Assembly (NCBI GenBank): GCA_902464485.1
Contig: CABQJJ010000005.1
Coordinates: 1-64,000 of the forward strand
Length of the DNA: 64,000 nt
DNA from: an uncultured Collinsella sp.
GTDB taxonomy: Bacteria > Actinomycetota > Coriobacteriia > Coriobacteriales > Coriobacteriaceae
Reading direction: 5' to 3'
Program-made: the position numbers and the translations under genes
Notes under the pieces: generated by a model
Seen by the model: only the letters and a program-made list of their open reading frames with translations
Database searches by the model: none
What the model was told of the DNA's origin: nothing
Shown here: piece by piece, positions 16,836 through 24,162 of the stretch
How the letters are laid out: each line of letters begins with the position of its first letter
Numbering within the stretch: position 1 is the stretch's first letter

Positions 16836-16897
16836 TAGTTAGGTAGTGGAATTGTTTTGTGCCTAACCAATTTAGGAGCGTGAGAAATCAATGTCAA
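16836..16897 (-). promoter_or_regulatory. marR-ABC operon promoter with overlapping operator
   Basis: On the minus strand TTGACA (16892-16897), a 17-base spacer and TAAATT (16869-16874) form a good sigma-70-type promoter. Directly after it, TTGGTTAGGC...ACCTAACTAA (16836-16870) is an inverted repeat matching at 8 of 10 positions. It is well placed for MarR autorepression. No gene is seen in the rest of 16898-17111. Confidence 0.65.
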
Positions 16898-17111
16898 GGT
16901 ACCAAACTTATTATGTTCGAGCGGCACTTGGGGACACTCCTTGCACCATTTACCGGTGATTCGTAGGGGGCGGAGGTAAACGGAGCAATTTCGAAACCTT
17001 TCCGCAACAATTTGCCCTTCGTGCCGCTCGACTCCGCTCGCAATGCCCCCTGCGCTACACTTAGTCGCACTGTGGCGCTGCTGCGCCGCGCCCGAAACAA
17101 GGGAGACCCTC

Positions 17112-17936
17112 ATGAAGAACACTCAGCTGCTGCTGATCAACGATATGTGCGGCTACGGCAAGGTCGCGCTTTCCGCCATGCTGCCGGTGCTGTCGCACAT
17201 GGGCTACCGTATCCATAACCTGCCGACGGCGCTCGTTTCCGACACGCTCAACTACCCCAAGTTCTACATCCACGACACCACGGAGTACGTGCGTCAGAGT
17301 CTTGCCATCTGGGAGGAGCTCGGCTTTGAGTTCGACGCCATCTCGACCGGCTTTATCGTGACCGAGGAAGAGACGCGCATCATCTCGGACTTTTGCCACC
17401 GCCGTGCGCAAAAGGGCACCAAGGTGTTCGTCGACCCCATCATGGGCGACAACGGCAAGCTCTATGCGGGCGTGCCCGAGTCCACGATCGGTCTCATGAG
17501 GCACCTGCTCGAGTGCGCCGATTACGCGGTTCCCAACTACACCGAGGCCTGTCTGCTCACCGATACGCCTATTGCAGAGCAGATCACGCCCGACGAGGCC
17601 CTCGTCCTTGTGAACGCCGTGCGTGAGCTGGGTGCCAAGTCGGTGGTCATTACGAGCGCCGTAGTCAATGGCACGAACGCGGTTATCGGTTACGACCATG
17701 TGGCGGGGGAGTACTTTACGATTCCCTTTGAGCTCATTCCGGTCTATTTCCCGGGCACGGGCGACACGTTCTCGGCGGTGCTCGTCGGCCGCGTTATGGC
17801 AGGTTGGAGCTTACAACGCGCGACGTCCGATGCCATGCGTGTGGTGGCTGAGCTTATCGAGCGCAATGCCGACCAAGAGGACAAGTCGGCCGGCCTTCCC
17901 ATCGAGGCCTGCCTGGATGTGATTGACCATGAGTAA
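17112..17936 (+). CDS. pdxY: Pyridoxamine/pyridoxal kinase (PfkB/ribokinase-like)
   Basis: This 274-residue protein begins LLLINDMCGYGKVALSAMLP and continues to VFVDPIMGDNGKLY, VPNYTEACLLTD and the anion-hole/base motif FPGTGDTFSAVLVG. This series is typical of the pyridoxamine kinase branch, which phosphorylates vitamin B6 vitamers in the salvage route to PLP. The start at 17112 follows GGGAGA and opens into the domain; an upstream in-frame start at 17043 looks unlikely. It overlaps the next gene by 8 bases (ATGAGTAA), so the two are coupled. Confidence 0.88.
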   Translation: MKNTQLLLINDMCGYGKVALSAMLPVLSHMGYRIHNLPTALVSDTLNYPKFYIHDTTEYVRQSLAIWEELGFEFDAISTGFIVTEEETRIISDFCHRRAQKGTKVFVDPIMGDNGKLYAGVPESTIGLMRHLLECADYAVPNYTEACLLTDTPIAEQITPDEALVLVNAVRELGAKSVVITSAVVNGTNAVIGYDHVAGEYFTIPFELIPVYFPGTGDTFSAVLVGRVMAGWSLQRATSDAMRVVAELIERNADQEDKSAGLPIEACLDVIDHE

Positions 17937-18258
17937 TGCTGACGAGGGTGGCGTCAAGCTTGCGGGCGAGAACAGGCCGCTCGGCGCGCCGCGTGGCAAG
18001 CGGCCGCGTATCCGCGTGAGCTGCGTGGACCAGCTGGGGACGTGCCGCTGCCACCATGGTCATAAGCCGGGCGACGTTTTTGACTTCGACCGCGATCGCG
18101 GCAAGATGTGCTCCATGGCCTGCCACGTGGGCTTTCCCTACATCGATATCCTGCGCTATGGCGGAACCGTGCCTGGCAACGAGCCTGGTACGGCAAAGTT
18201 CTGCTGCCCCGAGGTCGATACGCTGAACGTTTGGCTTGCCGAGATCGTCGACGAGTAA
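17929..18258 (+). CDS. TIGR04076-like small cysteine-rich protein
   Basis: The 109-residue protein has a basic N-terminus and a domain RIRVSCVDQLGTCRCHHGHKPGD, then MCSMACHVGFPYIDILRYGG, then FCCPEVDTLNVWL. This pattern recalls the TIGR04076 family, whose function is unknown. It carries seven cysteines, so metal binding or disulphides are possible. The ATG at 17929 overlaps the kinase stop, implying coupled translation and perhaps a linked role. Confidence 0.75.
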   Translation: MSNADEGGVKLAGENRPLGAPRGKRPRIRVSCVDQLGTCRCHHGHKPGDVFDFDRDRGKMCSMACHVGFPYIDILRYGGTVPGNEPGTAKFCCPEVDTLNVWLAEIVDE

Positions 18259-18259
18259 C

Positions 18260-18354
18260 CGAGCGTGGATTTTCTCCCGTTTAGAGCGCGCTAGAACGCT
18301 CAAAGTGGGAGATTATCCACGCTCGATTTGTATGCGGGAGATTATCCACGCTCG
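18260..18354. repeat. Direct and inverted 19-bp repeats
   Basis: GGGAGATTATCCACGCTCG occurs twice in direct order (18307-18325, 18336-18354), and a near complement CGAGCGTGGATTTTCTCCC stands at 18260-18278. The unit lies between convergent genes and may serve as a transcription end or be a dispersed repeat. Confidence 0.8.
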
Positions 18355-18390
18355 TTTTATGCCGATGGCTTGGGTCGCGTGCCCGTGCGC

Positions 18391-18837
18391 TTACAGCTGC
18401 TCGAGCATCGCCGTGCAGCCGTCGAGCACGTCGCGGTAGGTGGCATCGAAGTTGCCGGTGTACCAGGGGTCGGCCACGTCGCCGGGGCGCTCGGTCCAAT
18501 CGAGCAGGCGCGAGATCTTGTCATCGGGGTCCTTGCCAAAGATACGGTACAGGCCACGCGCGTTCTCGTCGTCCATATAGACAATGTGGTCCCAGTCGCC
18601 ATACTCCGCGCGACGCACCTGACGTGCGCGATGTGCGACGACGGGAATCCCGACTTCGCGCAGCTTGGCAACGGTGCCGTGGTGTGGCGGGTTGCCGATC
18701 TCCTCGGTCGAGGTCGCAGCGGAATCAATGACAAACTCGCCCGCGCGCCCGGCGCGGTGCACCAGCTCGGTAAACACCGACTCGGCCATCGTCGAGCGGC
18801 AGATGTTCCCATGGCATATAAACAGGATTCTGTGCAC
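18391..18837 (-). CDS. Low-molecular-weight protein-tyrosine phosphatase
   Basis: The 148-residue protein begins VHRILFICHGNICRS, which contains the P-loop C-X5-R-S at residues 8-15, and has the general-acid Asp in DVADPWYTGNFD near the C-terminus. Family members dephosphorylate phosphotyrosine proteins or arginine phosphates. The GTG at 18837 is preferred because AAAGGAAA lies about 8 bases upstream; a TTG at 18855 is an alternative. The first codons and ribosome site belong to the integrated element: crossover falls in the P-loop codons, so the element supplies the gene's present start. The native start survives at 29070-29107. Confidence 0.9.
   Translation of the reverse strand: MHRILFICHGNICRSTMAESVFTELVHRAGRAGEFVIDSAATSTEEIGNPPHHGTVAKLREVGIPVVAHRARQVRRAEYGDWDHIVYMDDENARGLYRIFGKDPDDKISRLLDWTERPGDVADPWYTGNFDATYRDVLDGCTAMLEQL
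18803..18825. other. attL
   Basis: ATGTTCCCATGGCATATAAA begins the 23-base left junction. The 11-base identical core ATGTTCCCATG is the probable crossover zone and lies in the codons for the phosphatase P-loop (CHGNI). Confidence 0.8.
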
Positions 18838-18955
18838 CCTTGGATTTCCTTTCAAATATCAGGGTTTCTGCAGGTGATAAACGCTGTTCGTATGTCATCG
18901 CCCAGTCGCGGAATCCCGAATCGACTCGTGTATGAGCGGATATTTTCCGCCGCAA

Positions 18956-18996
18956 AAGTTGTAAATTCGGTTGTAAACCTCGCGGATTTACAACTT
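18956..18996. repeat. GTTGTAAA repeats near attL, possible integrase arm sites
   Basis: GTTGTAAA occurs at 18958 and 18970, and its complement TTTACAAC at 18987. The outer pair forms a perfect 11-base inverted repeat (AAGTTGTAAAT / ATTTACAACTT) just past the integrase stop. A related GTTGTGAA lies at 28996 near attR. Use as arm-type integrase sites is inferred; the hairpin could also end integrase transcription. Confidence 0.5.
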
Positions 18997-19009
18997 CGTA
19001 CACTTTAGC

Positions 19010-20206
19010 TTACACGGCACCATCCGTCATGCGGAGCATGTCGTCCCTCACATCCTCGAATCCGAGGTGGGTGTACGTGTTGTATGTCACGCTAATGTCC
19101 GAGTGCCCCATGATGTACTTGAGCTTCGCGGGGTCCATCCCCTTGCGAGCCATCTTGGAGCAGAACGTGTGTCGGCATACATGCGGGGTAATCTTGGGAA
19201 GCTCCTTCTTGTAGATGCTATTGTGCTTGCGGAGGGAGAGCTGGAAGTACTTCTCCCAGTGCATCGCAACCTTCGGCATGTCGTTTTTGTCTAGAAGCAG
19301 GAATCCGCTCACTCCGTTAACGACGGGCTCGACAGGTGGGTTGGCACGCTTTTGAAGGATTGCCTTGAAGCATTCTTTGACTTCCTCGGACATGGGTACG
19401 TATCGCTCGCCGCTTTTCGTTTTGGGGCGTTCGATGTAGTACCTCATATCGCTGCCCCTCTGCAGCTGCTTGTTGACGCGGATGCTTCCGTTTTCGAAGT
19501 CGAGGTCAGATTTTGTGAGGCCGCAGAACTCCGAGATGCGCAGCCCCGTGTTGAAGAGGATGTAGAACGCTTCATAGTATCGCGAGTAATGCTTATCTCC
19601 CTTGATGAAATCGAGGAACCTGCGCTCGTCCTGTGGGGACAAGGCCTCGCGCTCAATGGAGTCATTGACGAGTACGGTGGCAAGCTCGAAGTTGAACGGG
19701 TTGCGCCTGATGAGGTCGTCTTCCTCCGCTAGCTGGAAAGCTGGGCGAAGCACTCCTCGAATGCAATGAATCGCGCTGTAGCTTTTCCCGAGTTCGCCTT
19801 GAAGATAGATGAGCCAATTCTTCGCGTCGAGCGTCGTTACATCGCCGATCTTCCTGCTTCTGAACTCGTCCTTGGCGAGAAAGTTCATAACCGTCTTATA
19901 GCCCGCGCGCGTAGTCGGGCGCACCGCCGTCTTGGTCGCGACGTACTTTTCAACCAATTCGAGAACGGTCATCCCGCTTGGTGCAACGCGGTCAAACAGA
20001 TCGCGTTGCACCTGCTTCTCGATTTCGCGGAGGCACGGCCCCGACTTTTTGCCCTTGGGAGGGAGGTCGTGCGTGGTAAGCGTCCACGAGTACTTGTACT
20101 TCGTCTTGCCTTTCACGTCTTTGAACTTGAAATAGTACTGGCCGTTCGGGCGCTGCCCCTCTCCTTGGCGAAGGATGCGCCCCTTGCTGTCTTTCCTCGT
20201 GGGCAC
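19010..20206 (-). CDS. int: Tyrosine recombinase (Tn916-type integrase)
   Basis: The 398-residue protein has a Lys/Arg-rich N-terminal arm-binding region (KDSKGRILRQGEGQRPNGQYYFKF), a SAM-like core-binding domain (about 85-165) and a catalytic domain with the full residue set: Arg in FNTGLRISEF, His and Arg in ITPHVCRHTF, His in MGHSDISVT, and nucleophile Tyr in NTYTH. GTG at 20206 is chosen because AGGAGGTGA ends 5 bases upstream; a GTG at 20215 lies too close to the ribosome site. It resembles Tn916/ICE integrases. It lies next to attL and would use the ptp P-loop codons as target. Confidence 0.92.
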   Translation of the reverse strand: MPTRKDSKGRILRQGEGQRPNGQYYFKFKDVKGKTKYKYSWTLTTHDLPPKGKKSGPCLREIEKQVQRDLFDRVAPSGMTVLELVEKYVATKTAVRPTTRAGYKTVMNFLAKDEFRSRKIGDVTTLDAKNWLIYLQGELGKSYSAIHCIRGVLRPAFQLAEEDDLIRRNPFNFELATVLVNDSIEREALSPQDERRFLDFIKGDKHYSRYYEAFYILFNTGLRISEFCGLTKSDLDFENGSIRVNKQLQRGSDMRYYIERPKTKSGERYVPMSEEVKECFKAILQKRANPPVEPVVNGVSGFLLLDKNDMPKVAMHWEKYFQLSLRKHNSIYKKELPKITPHVCRHTFCSKMARKGMDPAKLKYIMGHSDISVTYNTYTHLGFEDVRDDMLRMTDGAV

Positions 20207-20313
20207 TCTTGTCACCTCCTCTCCTTATGGATGTGCCCCGATGCTGCTTCGCTGGTGCATCGGGGCACATAATTGCTAGTGGTACGGGCTGCGCGGGATT
20301 GCTTTCGAGAACC

Positions 20314-20556
20314 CTAGCGACGATTCGTGTTCCAATACAGCAGATCGCTTACAAAGTAATAGCGATGAGATGAGTCATAGCAGTGACGAAGATGCGCAGG
20401 CCCGATGCCATCACCGCTGTCTACCATCAACTGCAAAAGCCTGGTTGCCCCAAGAAACTTCTTTGCCTCCTCTTCGTCAACGACCAACATGGCATTTTCG
20501 AGCATGCTGTACACAGAGTTCTCAGACGCATCCTGAACACTTGTCTCCTTGCTCAT
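20314..20556 (-). CDS. Probable excisionase / small DNA-binding protein
   Basis: The 80-residue protein starts at 20556, where AAAGGAGGCTCGA precedes the ATG. It contains VDEEEAKKFLGATRLLQLMV followed by RYYFVSDLLYW. This resembles the MerR-like helix-turn-helix plus wing of excisionases (xxxEEAAxxLG..., then a YxxxDLxxW end). It lies directly upstream of, and in the same direction as, the integrase, the usual place for a directionality factor. Identity rests on pattern and context, not close similarity. Confidence 0.55.
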   Translation of the reverse strand: MSKETSVQDASENSVYSMLENAMLVVDEEEAKKFLGATRLLQLMVDSGDGIGPAHLRHCYDSSHRYYFVSDLLYWNTNRR

Positions 20557-20949
20557 TCGAGCCTCCTTTTCAATCGGCGTTGCTTGCAACGCAATTTCAA
20601 TTCGACCCGAGAGTACCCGCACCGTTGCGCATCAGCAAATCGAAAAAACCCTGATAAATCAGTATTTTTGTTTGCATCCGTTCATAAATGAGGAGAAAAA
20701 AGTCAGTGCTATATTTCGAGATTCACGGGGTCTCCATACGCATGCCCTTCGCCCGTGCGCATCTCGCTTCGCTCGATGCTCGTGGGTTTATTTGTATGAA
20801 GTACGCGGGCGTTGGGCATGGGACTGTCGGCTATGCCGACCGCAGCGCACGCTGCGTCAGTCCCCCTTATGCCCTTTTGCCTTTTTTGCCCCCGAAGCGT
20901 ATAGCGGAGGGAGCCAAGGCGATTTCTCCTGATATATGGCGTGAAACGC

Positions 20950-21093
20950 TGTAGAAAACAAGGCATGTTTTAGGGGTTGGATCTGTCGAAGATTGCGACA
21001 GTTGTAGAAAGCGCTTCGAAAAGCCCCATAAACGGGGCGATCTTCTCGGAGGATTTTCTACAAGTTCAGGCGTAAAGTGACGACGTGTAGAAA
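20950..21093. repeat. TGTAGAAA iterons
   Basis: TGTAGAAA occurs at 20950, 21003 and 21086, with the complement TTTCTACA at 21055; two copies extend to TGTAGAAAGCGC. It may be a protein-binding array (replication, excision or transcription control) of the element. Confidence 0.6.
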
Positions 21094-21125
21094 GCGCGTC
21101 TTGAGTGCGCGCGGAGCAAAAAATA

Positions 21126-21147
21126 AAGGGCGCAGCGATTGTTTTCG
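21126..21147 (-). terminator. Terminator of the two-gene hypothetical operon
   Basis: AAGGGCGCAGCGA pairs perfectly with TCGCTGCGCCCTT around a short loop. Read on the minus strand, the stem is followed by TATTTTTTGC, a good U-tract, about 20 bases beyond the stop at 21168. Confidence 0.85.
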
Positions 21148-21167
21148 CTGCGCCCTTCGGCGTCGTT

Positions 21168-21449
21168 TCAGTCGTAGATTATCGGAGCGGGCACGAGCTG
21201 CCAAGCTGTGCCTAGATGATTTACCCCAAGGACGTACAGGTCAAGCTCCTCGTCGTAGAACACCGGCTCGCCCGTGTGCTCCATGACAAACGACGGGTCC
21301 TGTATGATGTACCACTGGAAAATCTCCTCCCACGGCGCCCAGTCCCCGCTCACAAGCTCAAGCGGGCGTTTTGCCATCTCGTTCGCGAGCACCATTCCGC
21401 CGCACGTCTCGGCGAGGTCGGCGTAGGTCTTGATGCCGTAGTCACTCAT
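21168..21449 (-). CDS. Hypothetical protein, 93 aa (element)
   Basis: I do not recognise this small acidic protein. It begins MSDYGIKTYADLAETCGGMV and contains WAPWEEIFQWYIIQDPSF and a C-terminal YDEELDLYVLGVNHLGTAWQ. There are no membrane segments or signal peptide. Its start overlaps the stop of the upstream gene, and a strong terminator follows its stop, so the pair is a real transcription unit. The Trp/Tyr-rich middle suggests a folded protein that binds something; defence inhibition or regulation are open guesses. Confidence 0.65.
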   Translation of the reverse strand: MSDYGIKTYADLAETCGGMVLANEMAKRPLELVSGDWAPWEEIFQWYIIQDPSFVMEHTGEPVFYDEELDLYVLGVNHLGTAWQLVPAPIIYD

Positions 21450-21792
21450 CGCTCTCCTCCTCTTCCCGCTCCTCGATTCGCTTGAGGCATTCCGCCACGC
21501 AGTAGCGCATGGTGCGCAGGGCCTCGCAGTCGATGCTCTCCGCGAGGATGTCCCCGTCGAGGACGACCTCGCCCAGAGCGTTCACGAACCGCCACTCCAT
21601 CACGTTGTCGATGCGCCTGAGCACGTCCTTCAGGGTGCCGCTGTCGCGCATGGGGGCGTTGCCGTCCACCTTCGCCATGCGCTCAAGCTCCTTGGCCTTC
21701 GCCGAGCAGATGCGGGCGGTGCGCCTGAGCACCTGCGCCCTCCACATGGCCTCCTCCTGGGGGCTGTTGGGTTCAAGACGCTCCTTGTCCAT
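21442..21792 (-). CDS. Hypothetical protein, 116 aa (element)
   Basis: This is an unrecognised soluble, highly charged protein. The N-terminal half (EEAMWRAQVLRRTARICSAK to LERMAKV) is helical and the C-terminal half ends CLKRIEEREEEESDE. There are no membrane segments. It overlaps the following gene by 8 bases. GGAGGTACACG precedes the ATG at 21792. Codon use and a clean ribosome site support expression; the function is unknown. Confidence 0.65.
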   Translation of the reverse strand: MDKERLEPNSPQEEAMWRAQVLRRTARICSAKAKELERMAKVDGNAPMRDSGTLKDVLRRIDNVMEWRFVNALGEVVLDGDILAESIDCEALRTMRYCVAECLKRIEEREEEESDE

Positions 21793-21953
21793 CGTGTACC
21801 TCCTTATCTCCGTTTCAGAGGCACCCGACGCCGCAGGCGTCTTTCACGCATGCCCATCCAAAGCCCAGCGAAAGACCTCCGAAAGACCTTCAAAGGTCGG
21901 TGCGCCGTCGCTGATCCTGTTTCGCGGTATTCCGGAGCATCTGGGCAAAAACA

Positions 21954-21986
21954 AAGGGGAGCACCCGTTATACGGATGCTCCCCTT
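21954..21986 (-). terminator. Terminator of the surface-protein operon
   Basis: AAGGGGAGCACCCGT and ACGGATGCTCCCCTT pair at 14 of 15 positions. On the minus strand the stem is followed by TGTTTTTGCCC. It lies about 95 bases past the stop at 22081. The rest of 21793-22080 shows no gene. Confidence 0.8.
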
Positions 21987-22080
21987 GTTTGGGAAACGGA
22001 CACCTGCACGCGACCGGAGGGAGCGCGCGGGTCTGTGAGGGCTATGCCCGAACACAGTACGTGCCGTGATGGTTTCGTCG

Positions 22081-23241
22081 TTACTGACGAGCACCGCACG
22101 AACTGCAATACACGTAGTCCACGTAGTCCTCGTAGTAACCGTGGTCTTCCTGATGGGAACCGACCTGAACCTGCACGGTCTTTTTGATGTTCTGGTAGCT
22201 GGAGTAATCCACGCCGTTGTACAGGCCGTTCTCGTCGGCGTTACGCAGGGCGTTGACGATGATGGCATTGAGGTCGTCCCGCGTGAATCCGTTCTCGAAC
22301 CAGTACTCCGGTCCTTTTGCGATGTATTGGCCGGGAGTGCCGGTTGGGACATAGAAACGCGCTCCGTAGACTGTCTGCGTCTCGTAGTCGGGGACCGTCA
22401 CCATGTTGGATACCCATCTCTGCGCGGTGTGCTGTGTCCACGAATGCTGGTGGGCAGGCGTGCTCGGCTTGTGGGAACCGCCGGCGTTTCCAGAGTTGGA
22501 GTTTCCGGTGTTGGAGCCGGAAGCGTTGGCGTTTCCGCCGGAAGGCTTGTCGGCGGGCTTGCCGATGGTGTCGGCGGGCTTGCCGTCGATATCGACACCC
22601 TCATCGGCCTTGGATGCGTTCTCCTTCGTCTCGTCGGAGACGTTCGGGTTGGCGCTCACGTTACCGTCGAGCTTGTCGAGGATGCCAGTGCCCGCATCGC
22701 CCTTCAAGGTCACGTCGCCGTTCTTGATGGCGTCCTTGGTCTTGTTGACGATGTCCGCGAGCATATCGTCGGTGACCTTGTCAGCGGGAATCTGCGCCAT
22801 AGGGCAGTTGATGGCAGGCGCGGTCTTCGCGTCGGCGTCGACGGTGATGTCGACGGGAGCGCCCGTGTCGTAGATGTCGAAGGCGGAACCGTCGGAGTTG
22901 ACGGGGCTGACGAAGCTCACGGTGTAGTCGCCCTCGGCGAGTGCGACCGTGGAAGTGCCCTTGTTGCCCTCGGCATCGGGGGTCACCGCGTGGTAGAAGT
23001 CCACATCGTCGCCCTCGATATGGGCGATGGCGGGCGTGGAGTTCTCGTCCCAGCCGTGGTCGGCCGTGACGTTGAGGGTCACATCGACAGTTCTTGACTC
23101 CTGCTGTTCTGGTTGTTGCCCGGACGTTGCGAACGCTCCACTTGCCATGGCTATCGCAACAACGATCGCAACAACGATCGCAGCGGCTATCGCTGCGGCT
23201 TGGGGCTTATGCGAGCGCGCCCACTGGGATAATCCGTTCAT
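22081..23241 (-). CDS. Membrane-anchored extracellular protein with C-terminal CxxC
   Basis: The 386-residue protein has an N-terminal signal-anchor (AAAIAAAIVVAIVVAIAMA, about residues 15-35). A beta-rich domain (about 48-145) contains VALAEGDYTVSFVSP, and a helical part follows (ADKVTDDMLADIVNKTKDAI). Then come a Gly/Asn/Ser-rich linker (about 230-260) and a C-terminal domain that opens HQHSWTQHT and ends in YCSSCG, a likely zinc or disulphide pair. The ADKVTDD...DIVNKTKDAI part and the GDY motif are also seen in the protein at 25294-26346. The function is unknown. It is the last gene of the element's surface-protein operon, with AAAGGGGGAT before the ATG. Confidence 0.75.
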   Translation of the reverse strand: MNGLSQWARSHKPQAAAIAAAIVVAIVVAIAMASGAFATSGQQPEQQESRTVDVTLNVTADHGWDENSTPAIAHIEGDDVDFYHAVTPDAEGNKGTSTVALAEGDYTVSFVSPVNSDGSAFDIYDTGAPVDITVDADAKTAPAINCPMAQIPADKVTDDMLADIVNKTKDAIKNGDVTLKGDAGTGILDKLDGNVSANPNVSDETKENASKADEGVDIDGKPADTIGKPADKPSGGNANASGSNTGNSNSGNAGGSHKPSTPAHQHSWTQHTAQRWVSNMVTVPDYETQTVYGARFYVPTGTPGQYIAKGPEYWFENGFTRDDLNAIIVNALRNADENGLYNGVDYSSYQNIKKTVQVQVGSHQEDHGYYEDYVDYVYCSSCGARQ

Positions 23242-23304
23242 TATCCATCCCCCTTTCTTTCATGGTGGTTTCGAGTTACCTCGTTATGTCAACCGCGTCA
23301 TTAC

Positions 23305-24093
23305 CTAGCGCTTTCCCATCGCGCGAGCCATCCAGTCGAGGTTGCCGCTCGCACTGGCGGTGTTCGCGTTGATCTGCTGAGCCTGATTGAGAATCTGCCC
23401 CTGCATGAACAGGTTGCCTATCTGCAGCATGTTGCCGATGCGCTGCTGGTTGAGAATCTGCTGCTGGCCCGCTTCCATACGGCGCTGGTGCATCTCGGTC
23501 TCGTAGAGGTTGACCATCTCCTGTACGGTGGTGGCGCGATGGTTGCGCACGGCGGCGAGGAAGAAATCCACGGCTTCGATGCTGTCGTAATCCATGGGGT
23601 ACCACGGGGCGACCTGCGAAGCCCATTGCTGCTGTACGGCGAAAATCTCCTGCTTGGTTTGCTCGATGCTCTGGGCTAGGGCCTGGTTGTTGGCTTCAAC
23701 TTGTTGGTTGCTTTGGTCAATCGCGGCATTTATCTGGGAGCGGCTTTTGTCCGCTGTCTTCGCTATGACCTTGTATAGAATCGCACCGATGATAGCTGAG
23801 ACGATGAGGTTCACGACGTTCCAGACCGTCGTCTGAAGCTCCATACCCCCAATTGGGAAAAACGGCATGGTGACAGGGAATGTGAGCACCCTCAATGGGG
23901 TGCTCGTGATAAGCGTGAACGCGATAAGGAAGCCCCCGATTGCATAGAGAACAGGGTGCCTTTTAGTCTTCTTTTCCGTCTTGGTGGCAAACTGAGTGGT
24001 GAGCTGGTTGATGCGCTGCTGAAGGGCAACCACCCTATGCATCAAATCGTGCGCCGTGGCAACGCCTGGCAACAAACTTGCCTGTTCCTCCAT
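23305..24093 (-). CDS. Two-TM coiled-coil membrane protein (intact paralogue)
   Basis: The 262-residue protein has an N-terminal helix (HDLMHRVVALQQRINQLTTQ), a basic KTEKKTKRHP patch, two membrane segments (LYAIGGFLIAFTLITSTPL and VVNLIVSAIIGAILYKVIA), a Gln-rich coiled coil (about 140-175), then PWYPMDYDS, VDFFLAAVRNHRATTVQEM and a Gln/Asn-rich tail of heptads (RIGNMLQIGNLFMQGQIL). A second copy, broken by an amber codon, lies at 27658-28461. I know similar NHRATTVQE-type proteins only as uncharacterised ones. The ends probably face the cytoplasm, and the protein may oligomerise. GAAAGGAGC precedes the ATG. Confidence 0.7.
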   Translation of the reverse strand: MEEQASLLPGVATAHDLMHRVVALQQRINQLTTQFATKTEKKTKRHPVLYAIGGFLIAFTLITSTPLRVLTFPVTMPFFPIGGMELQTTVWNVVNLIVSAIIGAILYKVIAKTADKSRSQINAAIDQSNQQVEANNQALAQSIEQTKQEIFAVQQQWASQVAPWYPMDYDSIEAVDFFLAAVRNHRATTVQEMVNLYETEMHQRRMEAGQQQILNQQRIGNMLQIGNLFMQGQILNQAQQINANTASASGNLDWMARAMGKR

Positions 24094-24162
24094 GTTTGCT
24101 CCTTTCTATTTCACGGATATAGCCCGAGCTGCCATCGGGCTATATCCGTGCGTATCTACTGC

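Larger units (their letters stand above)
20557..21167. other. 610-bp gene-free region of the element
   Basis: Between the excisionase-like gene and the next minus-strand gene I see no convincing coding frame. Open frames here give Arg/Cys-rich nonsense in several phases. The left part (20620-20700) is AT-rich and probably holds the int/xis promoter; the right part holds four TGTAGAAA motifs (20950-21093) and a terminator. Confidence 0.5.

Noticed and set aside
20688..20954. Plus-strand frame of 88 codons in the element's gene-free region.
   Set aside because: No clear ribosome site, Arg/Ala/Pro-rich with several competing frames; the region looks regulatory.
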